A stretch of 64,000 nt of DNA, from assembly GCF_014698065.1 (NCBI RefSeq), contig NZ_JACJSI010000027.1, positions 1 through 64,000 on the forward strand. The letters run 5' to 3'. The notes below the pieces were generated by a model, which ran no database searches, had not been told where the DNA came from, and was given only the letters and a program-made list of their open reading frames with translations. This DNA comes from Nostoc flagelliforme FACHB-838 (GTDB lineage Bacteria > Cyanobacteriota > Cyanobacteriia > Cyanobacteriales > Nostocaceae). This document shows positions 27,573 to 36,440 of this stretch, in pieces. The first letter of the stretch is position 1, and each line of letters starts with the position of its first letter. The position numbers were made by a program, and so were the translations under genes.

Positions 27573-28616
27573 TTAGTCAGTGTTGATATAACTGCTTTTT
27601 GGCTTTTTGAACAAGTTGATAAACTGGGAAAAAATTGAGATGATTTTTTGCGATCGCGGGCCTCGGTATTTTTCATAGAGTAAAAAGCTGGGAATAATTA
27701 GCCTAGTTTGATAAATTAGCTTGAGTAAATAGCTATGATTAATCCTAATTTTTTTATTTAGTAAGTATAAAGGAGGAGAAAACATTTTAATTAGCCGAGC
27801 AAAATTATTTTGTTCTTTTTCTCTAATTGCTTCTTTAAGCAGAAAATCTATACCTACTTTGCATAAAGGGATTAAATCATGATGCTTACTGCACACTGTT
27901 TCGTATAACAAAATGTAATAAGCTTTCATATAAGACCAGTTATTAGTTCTATTAAACTGATGTTTTGTATAATATGCTCCTATCATAGGTGTGTAGACAA
28001 AATTAACATTGGCAAGTAGAAGGTCTATTGTAAAATCCCTATCTTGCAAAGCTTTTAAACTCTCATCAAATATTTTTTTCTCCTGCACATCTCTACTCAT
28101 TAATAGACATTGCTGAAGTAAGGGAAATGGAGAATCAGCTAGAAAATCAGGTATGAGTAATCGTTCAACCAGTTGCTCTCTCGATAAAGAACCAACTATA
28201 TTTTCTTGTCTGCTAATAATTTGCTGTTCTCTGTCTATAAACACCCGTTCATAATCTGTGTATAAAACAGTATTTTCTTGAACATTCAAGGTATTTAAAT
28301 GTTCTAATTGAAATTTAATTTTATCTTGATGAATCCAATCATCTCCATCTAAAAACTGAATCCACTTACCTTGTGCCTGTTTAAAACCAAAATTCCGACT
28401 TGAGGATACTCCGCCATTTTCTTTATAGAAGTAGCTGACTCTTGAATCTAGGCTGATCAATTGTTGAGCAACTTCTTTTGTATTATCAGTAGAGCCATCA
28501 TCTACCATAATACATTCAAGGTCAGTAAATGTTTGTGATAGTACGCTTTTAACTGAGCGTTCTAGGTAGTCAGCTTGATTAAAACAGGTAACAACAATTG
28601 AAACAAGTGGAGTCAT
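27573..28616 (-). CDS. Glycosyltransferase family 2 protein
   Basis: A 347-residue inverting GT-A transferase. It starts PLVSIVVTCFNQADYLERSV, with VDDGSTDNT (about residues 37-45), the SSRNFGFKQAQGKWIQFLDG and DDWI acidic metal-binding motif, and ALQDRDFTIDLLL, the catalytic-base region. A basic C-terminal tail follows. Second gene of the operon, 12 bases from the next GT4 gene. Confidence 0.9.
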   Translation of the reverse strand: MTPLVSIVVTCFNQADYLERSVKSVLSQTFTDLECIMVDDGSTDNTKEVAQQLISLDSRVSYFYKENGGVSSSRNFGFKQAQGKWIQFLDGDDWIHQDKIKFQLEHLNTLNVQENTVLYTDYERVFIDREQQIISRQENIVGSLSREQLVERLLIPDFLADSPFPLLQQCLLMSRDVQEKKIFDESLKALQDRDFTIDLLLANVNFVYTPMIGAYYTKHQFNRTNNWSYMKAYYILLYETVCSKHHDLIPLCKVGIDFLLKEAIREKEQNNFARLIKMFSPPLYLLNKKIRINHSYLLKLIYQTRLIIPSFLLYEKYRGPRSQKIISIFSQFINLFKKPKSSYINTD

Positions 28617-28691
28617 TGATTAAACACCCTTCTTGTTGAAAAGGTATAGTTCAAAATTAACGCTGGAGAAAATTAAATATTGGTAAATAAA

Positions 28692-29699
28692 CTAAGTTGG
28701 TATTTTGATTGAGATGTCGGCACGCTGCAAGTAATATTTCAGGAGTGCTGTATAGATGCGGTCTATTGATGGCAATGCATACTTTTTATCAGGATCACCG
28801 TCATGTGAACCCCAGATTACCGGGAAAGGATTTGGTTCCCAGACCATAAAGTTTCCCTGTTCGTCATAGCTATAATCAAAAGCCATAAAATCAAAACCTA
28901 ATGCTTTGCGTGCCTGCTGTAAAAGTTCGTGATTGGGGTCTTCTCCACTGAAATAAGCAATCTCCTCTGCTATTATTGATTCATTAATTACGCGATTATG
29001 GTTGTCGCGTACCTCCCAAGATTTGGAAACCATTAAAGGGCCAGGGATACCTTCATCTCCCATAGCGAAGTAGCGATACTTACGATATAGTCCATCTTCT
29101 CCTTTAACATCCAGAAATTCTACTGCAATAGGGGCAATAAACTTTTCAAAAGGGACATTTGCCAAATCATCAAGATTTTGGACGAAAAAGATTTGGCAGC
29201 CATGCACCCAGTCTTCACGGATAAAGAAGGGAGTTGACAATCCTGCTTGTGTCTTTTTAAAAGCTTCTGGATCAGTAATGGGAACTGTTTTGGCAGTACG
29301 AATGCCTTTTATGCTACCAATCCGTTGTGCTGCCAGTGATTTAATTGAATTTGAGAGGTTATCAATAGGATTAACAATGGGAATGTTGCGTTTTTGACAT
29401 TCTGCTTCTATTGGCTTGGCATATTGATAAATATGCGGAAATCTTTCTTTTAGGGGATCTTGTAGCCAAGGTAGAAATAGTGCATAGCGCTCCCAATCAT
29501 TTATCTCACAAGGAAGATAATGGAGTTCAAACAGATGTGCTGCTTCCGGTACATTTTGATTTACCCAATAAAGAAAATAGTCATTGTATGTAGACTGGTG
29601 ATCTTTCTGTCGCACCACAAGGATGCGCTTGGGATATCGGACGTTGTTCATTGCGTCCCGAATTGCTGAAATTACTTGTTGCCGAAATTCTTTGTACAT
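28692..29699 (-). CDS. ATP-grasp-like protein at the head of the glycan operon
   Basis: 335 residues. The C-terminal two thirds look like an ATP-grasp ligase: STPFFIREDWVHG (nucleotide-binding strand), PIAVEFLDVKGEDGLYRKYR, and near the end ALGFDFMAFDYSYDEQG followed by VWEPNPFP, where the E-x-N pair would bind magnesium. The N-terminal part (RILVVRQKDHQSTYNDYF) is unassigned. Such enzymes join a carboxylate to an amine or similar group, so it could decorate the glycan or a lipid or peptide carrier; that is inference. It is the first gene of the nine-gene minus-strand run, and its upstream spacer must hold the operon promoter. Confidence 0.65.
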   Translation of the reverse strand: MYKEFRQQVISAIRDAMNNVRYPKRILVVRQKDHQSTYNDYFLYWVNQNVPEAAHLFELHYLPCEINDWERYALFLPWLQDPLKERFPHIYQYAKPIEAECQKRNIPIVNPIDNLSNSIKSLAAQRIGSIKGIRTAKTVPITDPEAFKKTQAGLSTPFFIREDWVHGCQIFFVQNLDDLANVPFEKFIAPIAVEFLDVKGEDGLYRKYRYFAMGDEGIPGPLMVSKSWEVRDNHNRVINESIIAEEIAYFSGEDPNHELLQQARKALGFDFMAFDYSYDEQGNFMVWEPNPFPVIWGSHDGDPDKKYALPSIDRIYTALLKYYLQRADISIKIPT

Positions 29700-30074
29700 A
29701 GAAGTTTTGTGTAACGTTAAGATAGTCTTGGATGAAATTTTGAGCAGATGTGGGCTATTCGGCGCTAAAAATCTTAGTTGATTTTTGTTGGCAAAACTTT
29801 GTCACTTTTATTCAATAACTAAGGTTTTCTAGACTAAAAATTGGTTTTAATAGAGGCTATATCTGACTTCTGAAGTTTTCAGTGCAAGGATGAATCAGCC
29901 TTTAGTTTGCCATAAATTATAGAAAAGCAGATATTTTTAGTTAACCTCAGATATCAAGGTTCAATAAAAGCCTAAATAAAGTTAACGCCAGATTTGCTAG
30001 TTCGTCTAGCGAAATTTTACATAAATACAGTATTTTTCTGTACTAAGTAGTAACTCATAAGGGAGGCAAAGGTA
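29700..30074. other. Divergent promoter region of glycan operon and gloB
   Basis: 375 AT-rich bases between diverging genes. GGGAGG at 30061-30066 is the gloB ribosome site (8 bases to ATG). No ORF, hairpin terminator or repeat worth naming is visible. Confidence 0.5.
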
Positions 30075-30848
30075 ATGCAGATAATCCGTCTTGAAGCACT
30101 CTCAGACAACTATATATTTTTACTGTACGATCGCAAACAAAATATTGCTGCTGTTGTCGATCCAGCTGAGGCTCAACCAGTATTAAAGAAACTGGCAGAA
30201 TTAAAAGCTGAGTTGGTAGCGATTTTTAACACCCATCACCATAACGATCATGTGGGTGGTAATAAAGAGTTGATAGAACAATTCCCTCAAGCGATAGTTT
30301 ATGGAGGAGCCGAGGATCGTGGTAGAATTCCCGGACAGCAGGTATTTTTGCAACAAAGTGATCGCGTTCAATTTGCAGACCGCATAGCTGAAGTTATCTT
30401 CGTTCCTGGGCATACCCGCGCTCACATCGTTTACTACTTTCCTGCTGAAAAAGCTGGTGAGACAGGCGATTTGTTTTGCGGTGATACCTTATTTTCTGGC
30501 GGTTGCGGTCGTTTATTTGAAGGAACACCGACCCAAATGGTGGACTCTTTAAGCAAACTGCGCTCTCTACCCGATGATACACGCGTTTGGTGTGCCCACG
30601 AATACACCTTAAAAAACCTGCAATTTGCCTTAACTGTGGATAGTGATAACGCCGACTTACAAAAGCGCTTTAATGAAGTGAAGGCTTACCGTAGTCGAGG
30701 AGAAGCTACCATACCCTCGCTGCTAGGGGTGGAGAAGCGAACCAATCCCTTTTTACGTTGGGATGAGCCATCATTACAATTAACTGTTAAAAGTAGCGAT
30801 GGAGTGCAAACCTTTACGCGTATACGGGAAATGAGAAATAATTTTTAG
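30075..30848 (+). CDS. gloB: Hydroxyacylglutathione hydrolase (glyoxalase II)
   Basis: A 257-residue metallo-beta-lactamase-fold hydrolase that releases D-lactate and glutathione from S-lactoylglutathione, the second step of methylglyoxal detoxification. Metal ligands are in [13 protein letters not shown] (about 52-64), [12 protein letters not shown] (histidine), [16 protein letters not shown] (bridging aspartate) and [13 protein letters not shown] (histidine). C-terminal residues include the KRTNPFLRW substrate-binding segment. Length is typical. Strong ribosome site GGGAGG. Confidence 0.94.
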   Translation: MQIIRLEALSDNYIFLLYDRKQNIAAVVDPAEAQPVLKKLAELKAELVAIFNTHHHNDHVGGNKELIEQFPQAIVYGGAEDRGRIPGQQVFLQQSDRVQFADRIAEVIFVPGHTRAHIVYYFPAEKAGETGDLFCGDTLFSGGCGRLFEGTPTQMVDSLSKLRSLPDDTRVWCAHEYTLKNLQFALTVDSDNADLQKRFNEVKAYRSRGEATIPSLLGVEKRTNPFLRWDEPSLQLTVKSSDGVQTFTRIREMRNNF

Positions 30849-31081
30849 TCATTTGTCATTAATTATTCTTCCCCAGCTTCCCCTGCCTCCTTTGCTCACT
30901 TATTCCCCCAATCCTCATCTCCCCAACTTTCTAGCGCTAATAGTTGCGATCGCACCCTTCCTTTCGCTAGGATCTGTAAGCTTTAGGGTATTAGGCCAAG
31001 AAGCTTGGAATACAGCACTGACATTGTGAGCTTCTTACCTAAACCCAAATTAATCAGATTTTACAGGAAAAACGAAAAACG

Positions 31082-31540
31082 ATGGCGAAACGTGTGCAGT
31101 TAGTTTTAAATCAGGATATCAGTAAGCTGGGAAAATCTGGCGACTTAGTGGAAGTCGCTCCTGGCTACGCTCGTAATTATCTGATTCCCCAAAAATTGGC
31201 AACCAATGCCACCCCTGGGATTCTCAAGCAAGTAGAACGCCGTCGGGAGCAAGAACGTCAACGGCAATTAGAACTTAGACAACAAGCTATTGAGCAAAAA
31301 GAATCTTTAGAAAAAATTAGCAGCTTGACAATTGCCAAGCCAGTTGGTGAAAACGAAGCAATTTTTGGTACTATCACCACCCAAGATGTTGTAGATGCAA
31401 TTAAGGCAGCCACCGGTCAAGAAATCGATCGGCGTGGGATTACCATCCCGGATATTAACCACCTTGGTACTTATCAAGCCGAAATTAAGCTGCATTCTGA
31501 AGTAGCGGCGCAAGTCAATATTCAAGTAGTTGCTAGTTAA
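31082..31540 (+). CDS. rplI: 50S ribosomal protein L9
   Basis: 152 residues, the usual length. The N-terminal domain reads [37 protein letters not shown], the L9 signature; a long connecting helix ([20 protein letters not shown]) and the C-terminal domain ([49 protein letters not shown]) follow. It binds 23S rRNA and bridges ribosome domains. dnaB follows on the same strand, a common rplI-dnaB order in bacteria. Confidence 0.97.
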   Translation: MAKRVQLVLNQDISKLGKSGDLVEVAPGYARNYLIPQKLATNATPGILKQVERRREQERQRQLELRQQAIEQKESLEKISSLTIAKPVGENEAIFGTITTQDVVDAIKAATGQEIDRRGITIPDINHLGTYQAEIKLHSEVAAQVNIQVVAS

Positions 31541-31589
31541 CTCAGGAGGGGGATGCAGGCATGGGGGGAGCAAAGGAACTAAAAGTGAA

Positions 31590-31639
31590 TTAATAACTCC
31601 TAACTCCTAACTCCTGTACAGACGCGATTAATCGCGTCT
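31590..31639. repeat. Heptamer run plus 20-bp perfect palindrome upstream of dnaB
   Basis: Three AACTCCT heptamers (about 31594-31614) lead into AGACGCGATTAATCGCGTCT (31620-31639), a perfect palindrome common in Nostoc intergenic DNA. It could form a cruciform or hairpin between rplI and dnaB. Confidence 0.8.
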
Positions 31640-31669
31640 ACTAGCAAAATATCAAAACTAAAATCGTTT

Positions 31670-33031
31670 ATGGCTGAAGAACGAAATTTTCAAGGCGATG
31701 GTAACGATGCCTACGACGGTAAACTACGCCTCCCCCCACAAAATATTGAGGCGGAAGAAGCGATTTTGGGGGGTATTTTGCTAGATCCAGAAGCGATTAG
31801 TCGAGTTAGCGATCGCCTCCTTCCCGAAGCCTTTTACATTAGCGCTCACAAAGATATTTATCAAGCTGCTGTGAGGCTCCACACTCAAGGTAAACCCACA
31901 GACTTACTCTCAGTCACAAGTTGGCTGACTGACCACGATTTGCTAGCCCGCATTGGTGGTAGAAATAAATTAGCAACTCTGGTAGACCGTACAGTGTCAG
32001 CTGTGAATATTGACGCCTTAGCAGGGTTAGTTATGGAAAAATACCTGCGGCGACAGTTAATTAAAGCTGGCAATGAAATTGTACATCTTGGTTACGAAAC
32101 AGAAACCGAGTTACCACAAGTTTTAGATCAAGCAGAACAGAAAGTATTTGGTGTTACTCAAGAGCGTCCTCAATCAGGTTTAGTGCACATTTCTGATACT
32201 CTAATTAATAATTTTCAAGATATTGAGGATCGAAATCAAGGCATCGCCTTACCAGGTATTCCCTGCGGATTTTATGATTTAGATGCTATGACCAGCGGCT
32301 TTCAGCGTTCTGATTTGATTATTGTCGCTGGCAGACCATCAATGGGGAAAACAGCATTTTGCTTAAACCTTGCTCATAATATTGCCGCTTCTTATAAATT
32401 ACCAGTTGCTTTTTTCAGTTTGGAAATGTCAAAAGAGCAACTGACGCAACGGCTATTAGCTAGCGAAGCGCAAATTGAAAGTAGTTATTTGCGAACTGGC
32501 CGCCTCAGTCAAACACAATGGGAACCTTTAAGCCGTGCTATTGGTATCCTTTCCGAGATGCCAATTTATATTGATGACACGCCAAATATTACAGTTACAC
32601 AAATGCGTAGTCAGTCAAGAAGACTGCAAGCTGAAATTGGAACTGAATTAGGATTAATTGTAATAGATTACCTGCAATTGATGGAAGGAGCAGGTGATAA
32701 TCGCGTACAAGAATTATCAAAAATTACGCGTCAACTTAAAGGTTTAGCGCGTGAATTATCTGTACCAGTTATTGCTTTATCTCAGTTAAGCCGAGGAGTG
32801 GAAGCACGTACTAATAAACGCCCGATGTTATCTGATTTGAGAGAATCAGGTTCTATCGAACAAGACGCCGATTTAGTAATAATGTTATACCGCGACGAGT
32901 ACTACTCTCCCGATACTCCCGATCGCGGCATTGCAGAAGTAATTATAGCTAAACACCGCAACGGCCCTACAGGGACTGCGAAACTTTTGTTTAATCCTCA
33001 GTTTACAAAGTTTCAAAATTTAAAAATTTAG
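31670..33031 (+). CDS. dnaB: Replicative DNA helicase DnaB
   Basis: 453 residues, full length and without an intein, which some cyanobacterial DnaB proteins carry. N-terminal domain: PPQNIEAEEAILGGILLDPE and the primase-interacting helices. Helicase domain: Walker A VAGRPSMGKTAFCLN (about 220-235), FFSLEMSKEQLTQRLL, Walker B LIVIDYLQLMEG, ALSQLSRGVEAR, SDLRESGSIEQDADLVIMLY and the arginine-finger region AKHRNGPTGT. Unwinds DNA at the fork and recruits DnaG. Lies downstream of rplI and converges on an FKBP gene. Confidence 0.97.
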   Translation: MAEERNFQGDGNDAYDGKLRLPPQNIEAEEAILGGILLDPEAISRVSDRLLPEAFYISAHKDIYQAAVRLHTQGKPTDLLSVTSWLTDHDLLARIGGRNKLATLVDRTVSAVNIDALAGLVMEKYLRRQLIKAGNEIVHLGYETETELPQVLDQAEQKVFGVTQERPQSGLVHISDTLINNFQDIEDRNQGIALPGIPCGFYDLDAMTSGFQRSDLIIVAGRPSMGKTAFCLNLAHNIAASYKLPVAFFSLEMSKEQLTQRLLASEAQIESSYLRTGRLSQTQWEPLSRAIGILSEMPIYIDDTPNITVTQMRSQSRRLQAEIGTELGLIVIDYLQLMEGAGDNRVQELSKITRQLKGLARELSVPVIALSQLSRGVEARTNKRPMLSDLRESGSIEQDADLVIMLYRDEYYSPDTPDRGIAEVIIAKHRNGPTGTAKLLFNPQFTKFQNLKI

Positions 33032-33085
33032 CCCTTGAATTGGGAACTGGGGATTGGCGGAAACCAATACCCAATGCCCCAATCT

Positions 33086-33607
33086 TTATTTAACTCCCAG
33101 CAATTCCACTTCAAAAATTAGAGTTGCATTGGGTGGAATCACGCCACCAGCACCACGAGCGCCATAGCCTAACTCAGAGGGGATGATTAACTGACGAAGA
33201 CCGCCTACTTTCATGGTGCTAAGTCCTTCATCCCAACCTTTGATTACCTGTCCAGCGCCAATTTTAAAGCTGAAGGGTTGACCGCGATCGCGTGAACTAT
33301 CAAACTGAGTACCATTTTCTAAAGTGCCGACATAGTGAACTTCAACCGTTTGTCCAGGTTTAGGAGTCGCCCCAGTCCCCTCTTTTAACTCGACATACTT
33401 TAATCCAGAGGGGGTAGTTACGGCATTAGCATCAGACATAGTATTACTCGCAATTAAGATATTGTTTTCAGTTACAGTTGTGGACGCTGGCGGCGTTTGG
33501 GTTAACTCGGCAGCAATGGCAGTATTCTGTTTACTGCCTACTTGGCCGACAACCAAAAGCACAACACACGCCAGCATGAACGCCACACTGAGGAAAATTG
33601 GTTTCAA
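33086..33607 (-). CDS. FKBP-type peptidyl-prolyl cis-trans isomerase, exported
   Basis: 173 residues: an N-terminal signal or anchor ([20 protein letters not shown]), a low-complexity linker, then one FKBP domain (about 68-173) with [73 protein letters not shown] and FEVELLGV. It probably folds proteins in the thylakoid lumen or periplasm. The start codon is TTG at 33607, backed by TAAGGAGAA eight bases upstream on the minus strand; no ATG or GTG alternative would keep the signal peptide. Confidence 0.93.
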   Translation of the reverse strand: MKPIFLSVAFMLACVVLLVVGQVGSKQNTAIAAELTQTPPASTTVTENNILIASNTMSDANAVTTPSGLKYVELKEGTGATPKPGQTVEVHYVGTLENGTQFDSSRDRGQPFSFKIGAGQVIKGWDEGLSTMKVGGLRQLIIPSELGYGARGAGGVIPPNATLIFEVELLGVK

Positions 33608-33685
33608 AATCAGTTCTCCTTACTTAGGTATCCTGGAAAAAAAATTACCAACAGGACACATTTAGTTTAAATCAGAAAGGGCATT

Positions 33686-34012
33686 CTAACGCCAAAGCTT
33701 ATTTTCTAAATCGCGCAATTGCCGCTCTAAACGGTCAATTCTACCCCTCAGTTCGTCCACTTCTGACTGGCGAGCCACCCCCAAATCCTGCATCATATTT
33801 CGCATTTGGCGTTGCATTTGCACATCAAAGTTCCCCTGCTCCGACTTTAACTGCTGGGCAATATCATCTATTACTGCCTTGGCTTGCTCAGGATTGAGCT
33901 TACCGTCTTTGACTAAATCATCGCTGACTTGCCGCAGTTTTTCTGCGACTATAGACGTTGTGCCAAGACCCACCATCATTAACTGTTGCAACCAGTTGTT
34001 ATTGTTGTCCAT
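33686..34012 (-). CDS. Phasin-like coiled-coil protein
   Basis: 108 residues, all helical. The N-terminus (WLQQLMMVGLGTTSIVAEKL) resembles the poly(hydroxyalkanoate) granule-associated/phasin-type start with a short hydrophobic patch, followed by DGKLNPEQAKAVIDDIAQQL and a C-terminal coiled coil (DELRGRIDRLERQLRDLENK). Widespread cyanobacterial family; granule association here is inference from similarity. GGAAGGGAGT on the minus strand gives a good ribosome site. Confidence 0.7.
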   Translation of the reverse strand: MDNNNNWLQQLMMVGLGTTSIVAEKLRQVSDDLVKDGKLNPEQAKAVIDDIAQQLKSEQGNFDVQMQRQMRNMMQDLGVARQSEVDELRGRIDRLERQLRDLENKLWR

Positions 34013-34351
34013 ACTCCCTTCCTCTTACTTATTAACCAGCCGGCTCTTCCTGCTGAGTGTAGGCAATCAAGCTTCTTAAAGCGTAGTTCTTCTAGCCTAC
34101 ATCTCTATTTTGGCAAATTGGCAAGCACAAGGATAAGGATCAAAGGTCGTGATTATACAACTCCTCAAGTTTAAGGTTGCCCGAATTTACCTAATTTGCG
34201 ATGTTAAAGGCAATTCCCTATAAGTTACAAAGCTCACACTCACCTCTGGCGGTGAATGTGAGTAGTTCATGGGAAGATTTTATCTAGAAGGAGGCACAAA
34301 TTAGGATAATAGCGATCGCTGAATATCTAAGATTGATCGTTAAAGAAGAAG

Positions 34352-34762
34352 TTAAATTTGTGTACGCCATTTTTGAAAAGCGATCTCGTAATCCTCTGAT
34401 TTACTCTGATAAACACTCCACCAATGAAAAAATATTCCTAATCCCCATCCTAATACTGGGAAAATAGCCCAAAAATAACTAGGACTAGTGATTAAATTTA
34501 AGAGAATGAGGAATAAATTTACCGCTAGGAAAGAAACAAAGTTTGACCAAAAAGCTCTACGTCGGAAAGTATTAAATCTGTGCCGGTAACGTTCCTCTTC
34601 TTGTTGAGCCAACCACTTTTGTTCAGTTGTTTCCAAAATATTAGAAGAAATGCCTAACTCAGATGCCATTTCTAAAAGCTGTTCTCGTGAAAATTCACCT
34701 TTGTCTTTACGAGCAAGTGCTTTTTGCAGAATTTGTTCTATATCTTCTGAATCGTAAGTCAT
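34352..34762 (-). CDS. 2TM-domain protein
   Basis: 136 residues. The N-terminal part is soluble and helical (DIEQILQKALARKDKGEFSR, LLEMASELGISSNIL), followed by the 2TM domain: FRRRAFWSNFVSFLAVNLFL, LLNLITSP, then FWAIFPVLGWGLGIFFHWWS, with the characteristic N-x-x-L-x-x-L-N and W-G-x-x-H pattern. The role is not known, though 2TM domains sometimes occur on sensors and regulators. Monocistronic. Confidence 0.82.
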   Translation of the reverse strand: MTYDSEDIEQILQKALARKDKGEFSREQLLEMASELGISSNILETTEQKWLAQQEEERYRHRFNTFRRRAFWSNFVSFLAVNLFLILLNLITSPSYFWAIFPVLGWGLGIFFHWWSVYQSKSEDYEIAFQKWRTQI

Positions 34763-35228
34763 TTTAACTACCTTATAAGTTTGTGTGTAAATGCGCCTTT
34801 GATTTACGAAATTATCGATCCGCTTCGTTCAATTCAATTAGCAAATGCATCCACATTTTGCACCCAATACTTAGTGATATTCACAACATTATTATTTTCT
34901 CACAATTGATTTAGGACTACTGTATTTGTCAATACCTCTATAATTGCTTTGATGAGTGCGATCACTCTTATGACTCTTTTGAATTACCAAAAATATTAAA
35001 TTTAATGGAAGATTTAAGATATCAAGAGCGGTATACGCTACTTAGTAGTCGAGCAAGCTAACGAAAGTCAAGTTACCTTGACAGAGTACTAGAAAGTCGG
35101 TCAAGTTTAATTTGATAGGTTCGTAGTTTGTGCTTTAGCGCTAAAGCACGAACCACGAACAATCCACACCCCTCAATTATTTCTTGACAGACCAATCGAT
35201 GGGAATGCGTCAACAGAGGACTCAATCA
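34763..35228. other. Intergenic region with palindromic repeat, upstream of parA-like gene
   Basis: About 465 bases, AT-rich from 34850 to 35000. It holds the palindrome at 35120-35159 (separate entry) and several in-frame alternative start codons for the ParA-like gene (TTG 35184, ATG 35199, ATG 35205). No other gene seen. Confidence 0.5.
35120..35159. repeat. 40-bp near-perfect palindrome
   Basis: TTCGTAGTTTGTGCTTTAGC is followed directly by its near reverse complement GCTAAAGCACGAACCACGAA, two mismatches that would be G-U pairs in RNA. The inner 20 bp (35130-35149) are perfect. Likely a member of a dispersed family. Confidence 0.85.
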
Positions 35229-36113
35229 ATGGGATATGTAATTGCTACTGCAAATATGAAAGGTGGTGTTGGTAAAACCACTCTCACCGTCAACTTAGCT
35301 ACCTGTCTAGCTAAAAATCATGGCAAGCGGGTGCTTGTCCTTGATTTAGACAGCCAAATTAGCGCCACACTCAGTTTGATGTCGCCTTTAGATTTTGCCA
35401 AACGTCGTAAACAAAGTAAGACATTTAGGTATCTAATAGACGAAGTTATTAATCCAGTTCCACAAGCAAAACTCACAATTCAGGATATTATTCAATCCCA
35501 GGTTTGTAATCTTCCCGGGCTAGATTTATTACCGGGAGATATTGATTTGTATGATGAATTTGTTGTTTCAGAAATGCTGCATCAACAAGCAACTGCTTTG
35601 GGTGAGCAAGACTTTGAAACAATTTGGAATCGCTTTGAAAGAGTTTTAGTAAATAACATCTTAAAGCCAATACGTCAAGAATATGACTTTATCCTTCTCG
35701 ATTGTGCCCCTGGCTATAATCTATTGACTCGTAGCGCTTTAGCTGCCAGCGATTTCTACATCCTTCCTGCTAAACCAGAACCCTTATCGGTAGTGGGTAT
35801 TCAACTGCTAGAAAGACGGATTGCCCAATTAAAAGATAGTCATGGACATGAAACTAAGATAGATATAAAAATGCTAGGAATTGTATTTAGTATGTCCAGT
35901 GCTAACCTTCTCACTGGCAGATATTACAAACAAGTAATGCATCGTGTTGTTGAAGATTTTGGCGTAGAAAAAATTTGTAAGGTGCAAATACCAGTTGATG
36001 TCAACGTTGCTAAGGCTGTTGATAGTTTTATGCCAGCTGTTTTAAATGCTCCTCAATCAGCAGGTTCAAAAGCTTTCTTTCAGTTAACTCAAGAGTTGTT
36101 GCAAAAGCTATAG
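35229..36113 (+). CDS. ParA/MinD-family ATPase
   Basis: A P-loop ATPase of the ParA/Soj type, about 294 residues from ATG 35229. It opens MGYVIATANMKGGVGKTTLT, the deviant Walker A with signature lysine K11, then VLVLDLDSQISATLSLM, the Walker B-like DFILLDCAPGYNLLTRSALA, and LPAKPEPLSVVGIQLLERRI. Earlier in-frame starts exist (TTG 35184, ATG 35199, ATG 35205), but AGAGGA at 35215-35220 fits ATG 35229 best. No parB or parS is adjacent, so this is an orphan that may position protein cargo rather than segregate a replicon. Its neighbours are unrelated. Confidence 0.88.
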   Translation: MGYVIATANMKGGVGKTTLTVNLATCLAKNHGKRVLVLDLDSQISATLSLMSPLDFAKRRKQSKTFRYLIDEVINPVPQAKLTIQDIIQSQVCNLPGLDLLPGDIDLYDEFVVSEMLHQQATALGEQDFETIWNRFERVLVNNILKPIRQEYDFILLDCAPGYNLLTRSALAASDFYILPAKPEPLSVVGIQLLERRIAQLKDSHGHETKIDIKMLGIVFSMSSANLLTGRYYKQVMHRVVEDFGVEKICKVQIPVDVNVAKAVDSFMPAVLNAPQSAGSKAFFQLTQELLQKL

Positions 36114-36141
36114 CCTTACTTAATCATTCATAACTAATACG

Positions 36142-36170
36142 ATTTCCGACCTATTTAATAAGTCGGAAAT
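36142..36170 (+). terminator. Hairpin after the ParA-like gene
   Basis: ATTTCCGAC (36142-36150) pairs with GTCGGAAAT (36162-36170), nine base pairs. It lacks a clean T run, so it may be a weak terminator or mRNA-stabilising hairpin. The remaining spacer to 36440 is AT-rich and empty. Confidence 0.5.
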
Positions 36171-36440
36171 CTGCAAATTGCTATGTTTATATATTTTTAT
36201 AAAGGTTTGAATAAAAATAATTTATACTACTAGTTATGATAAGCAAGCTACGTAAAAAAGCTCAAATCTTTAATTTAAAATTATTTATCAAGGAAAAATC
36301 TTTAGGCATGAGTTAGTCTAAAATCTAAAATTCAGTAACAACTAAGTTATTCTTTTATAAAGTTCAGCAGTAATACTGAGGCTATAAACAGTGAGATTCA
36401 GCTATTGAGTGAAAAGGTCAGTAAATCTCACTAAGAAACA

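Noticed and set aside
31670-33031. Intein in DnaB, as known in some cyanobacteria
   Set aside because: The protein is 453 residues with continuous helicase motifs and no insertion.
35229-36113. Plasmid or prophage partition locus, suggested by the ParA-like ATPase
   Set aside because: No parB, replication, integrase or phage genes adjoin it; neighbours are ordinary chromosomal genes.
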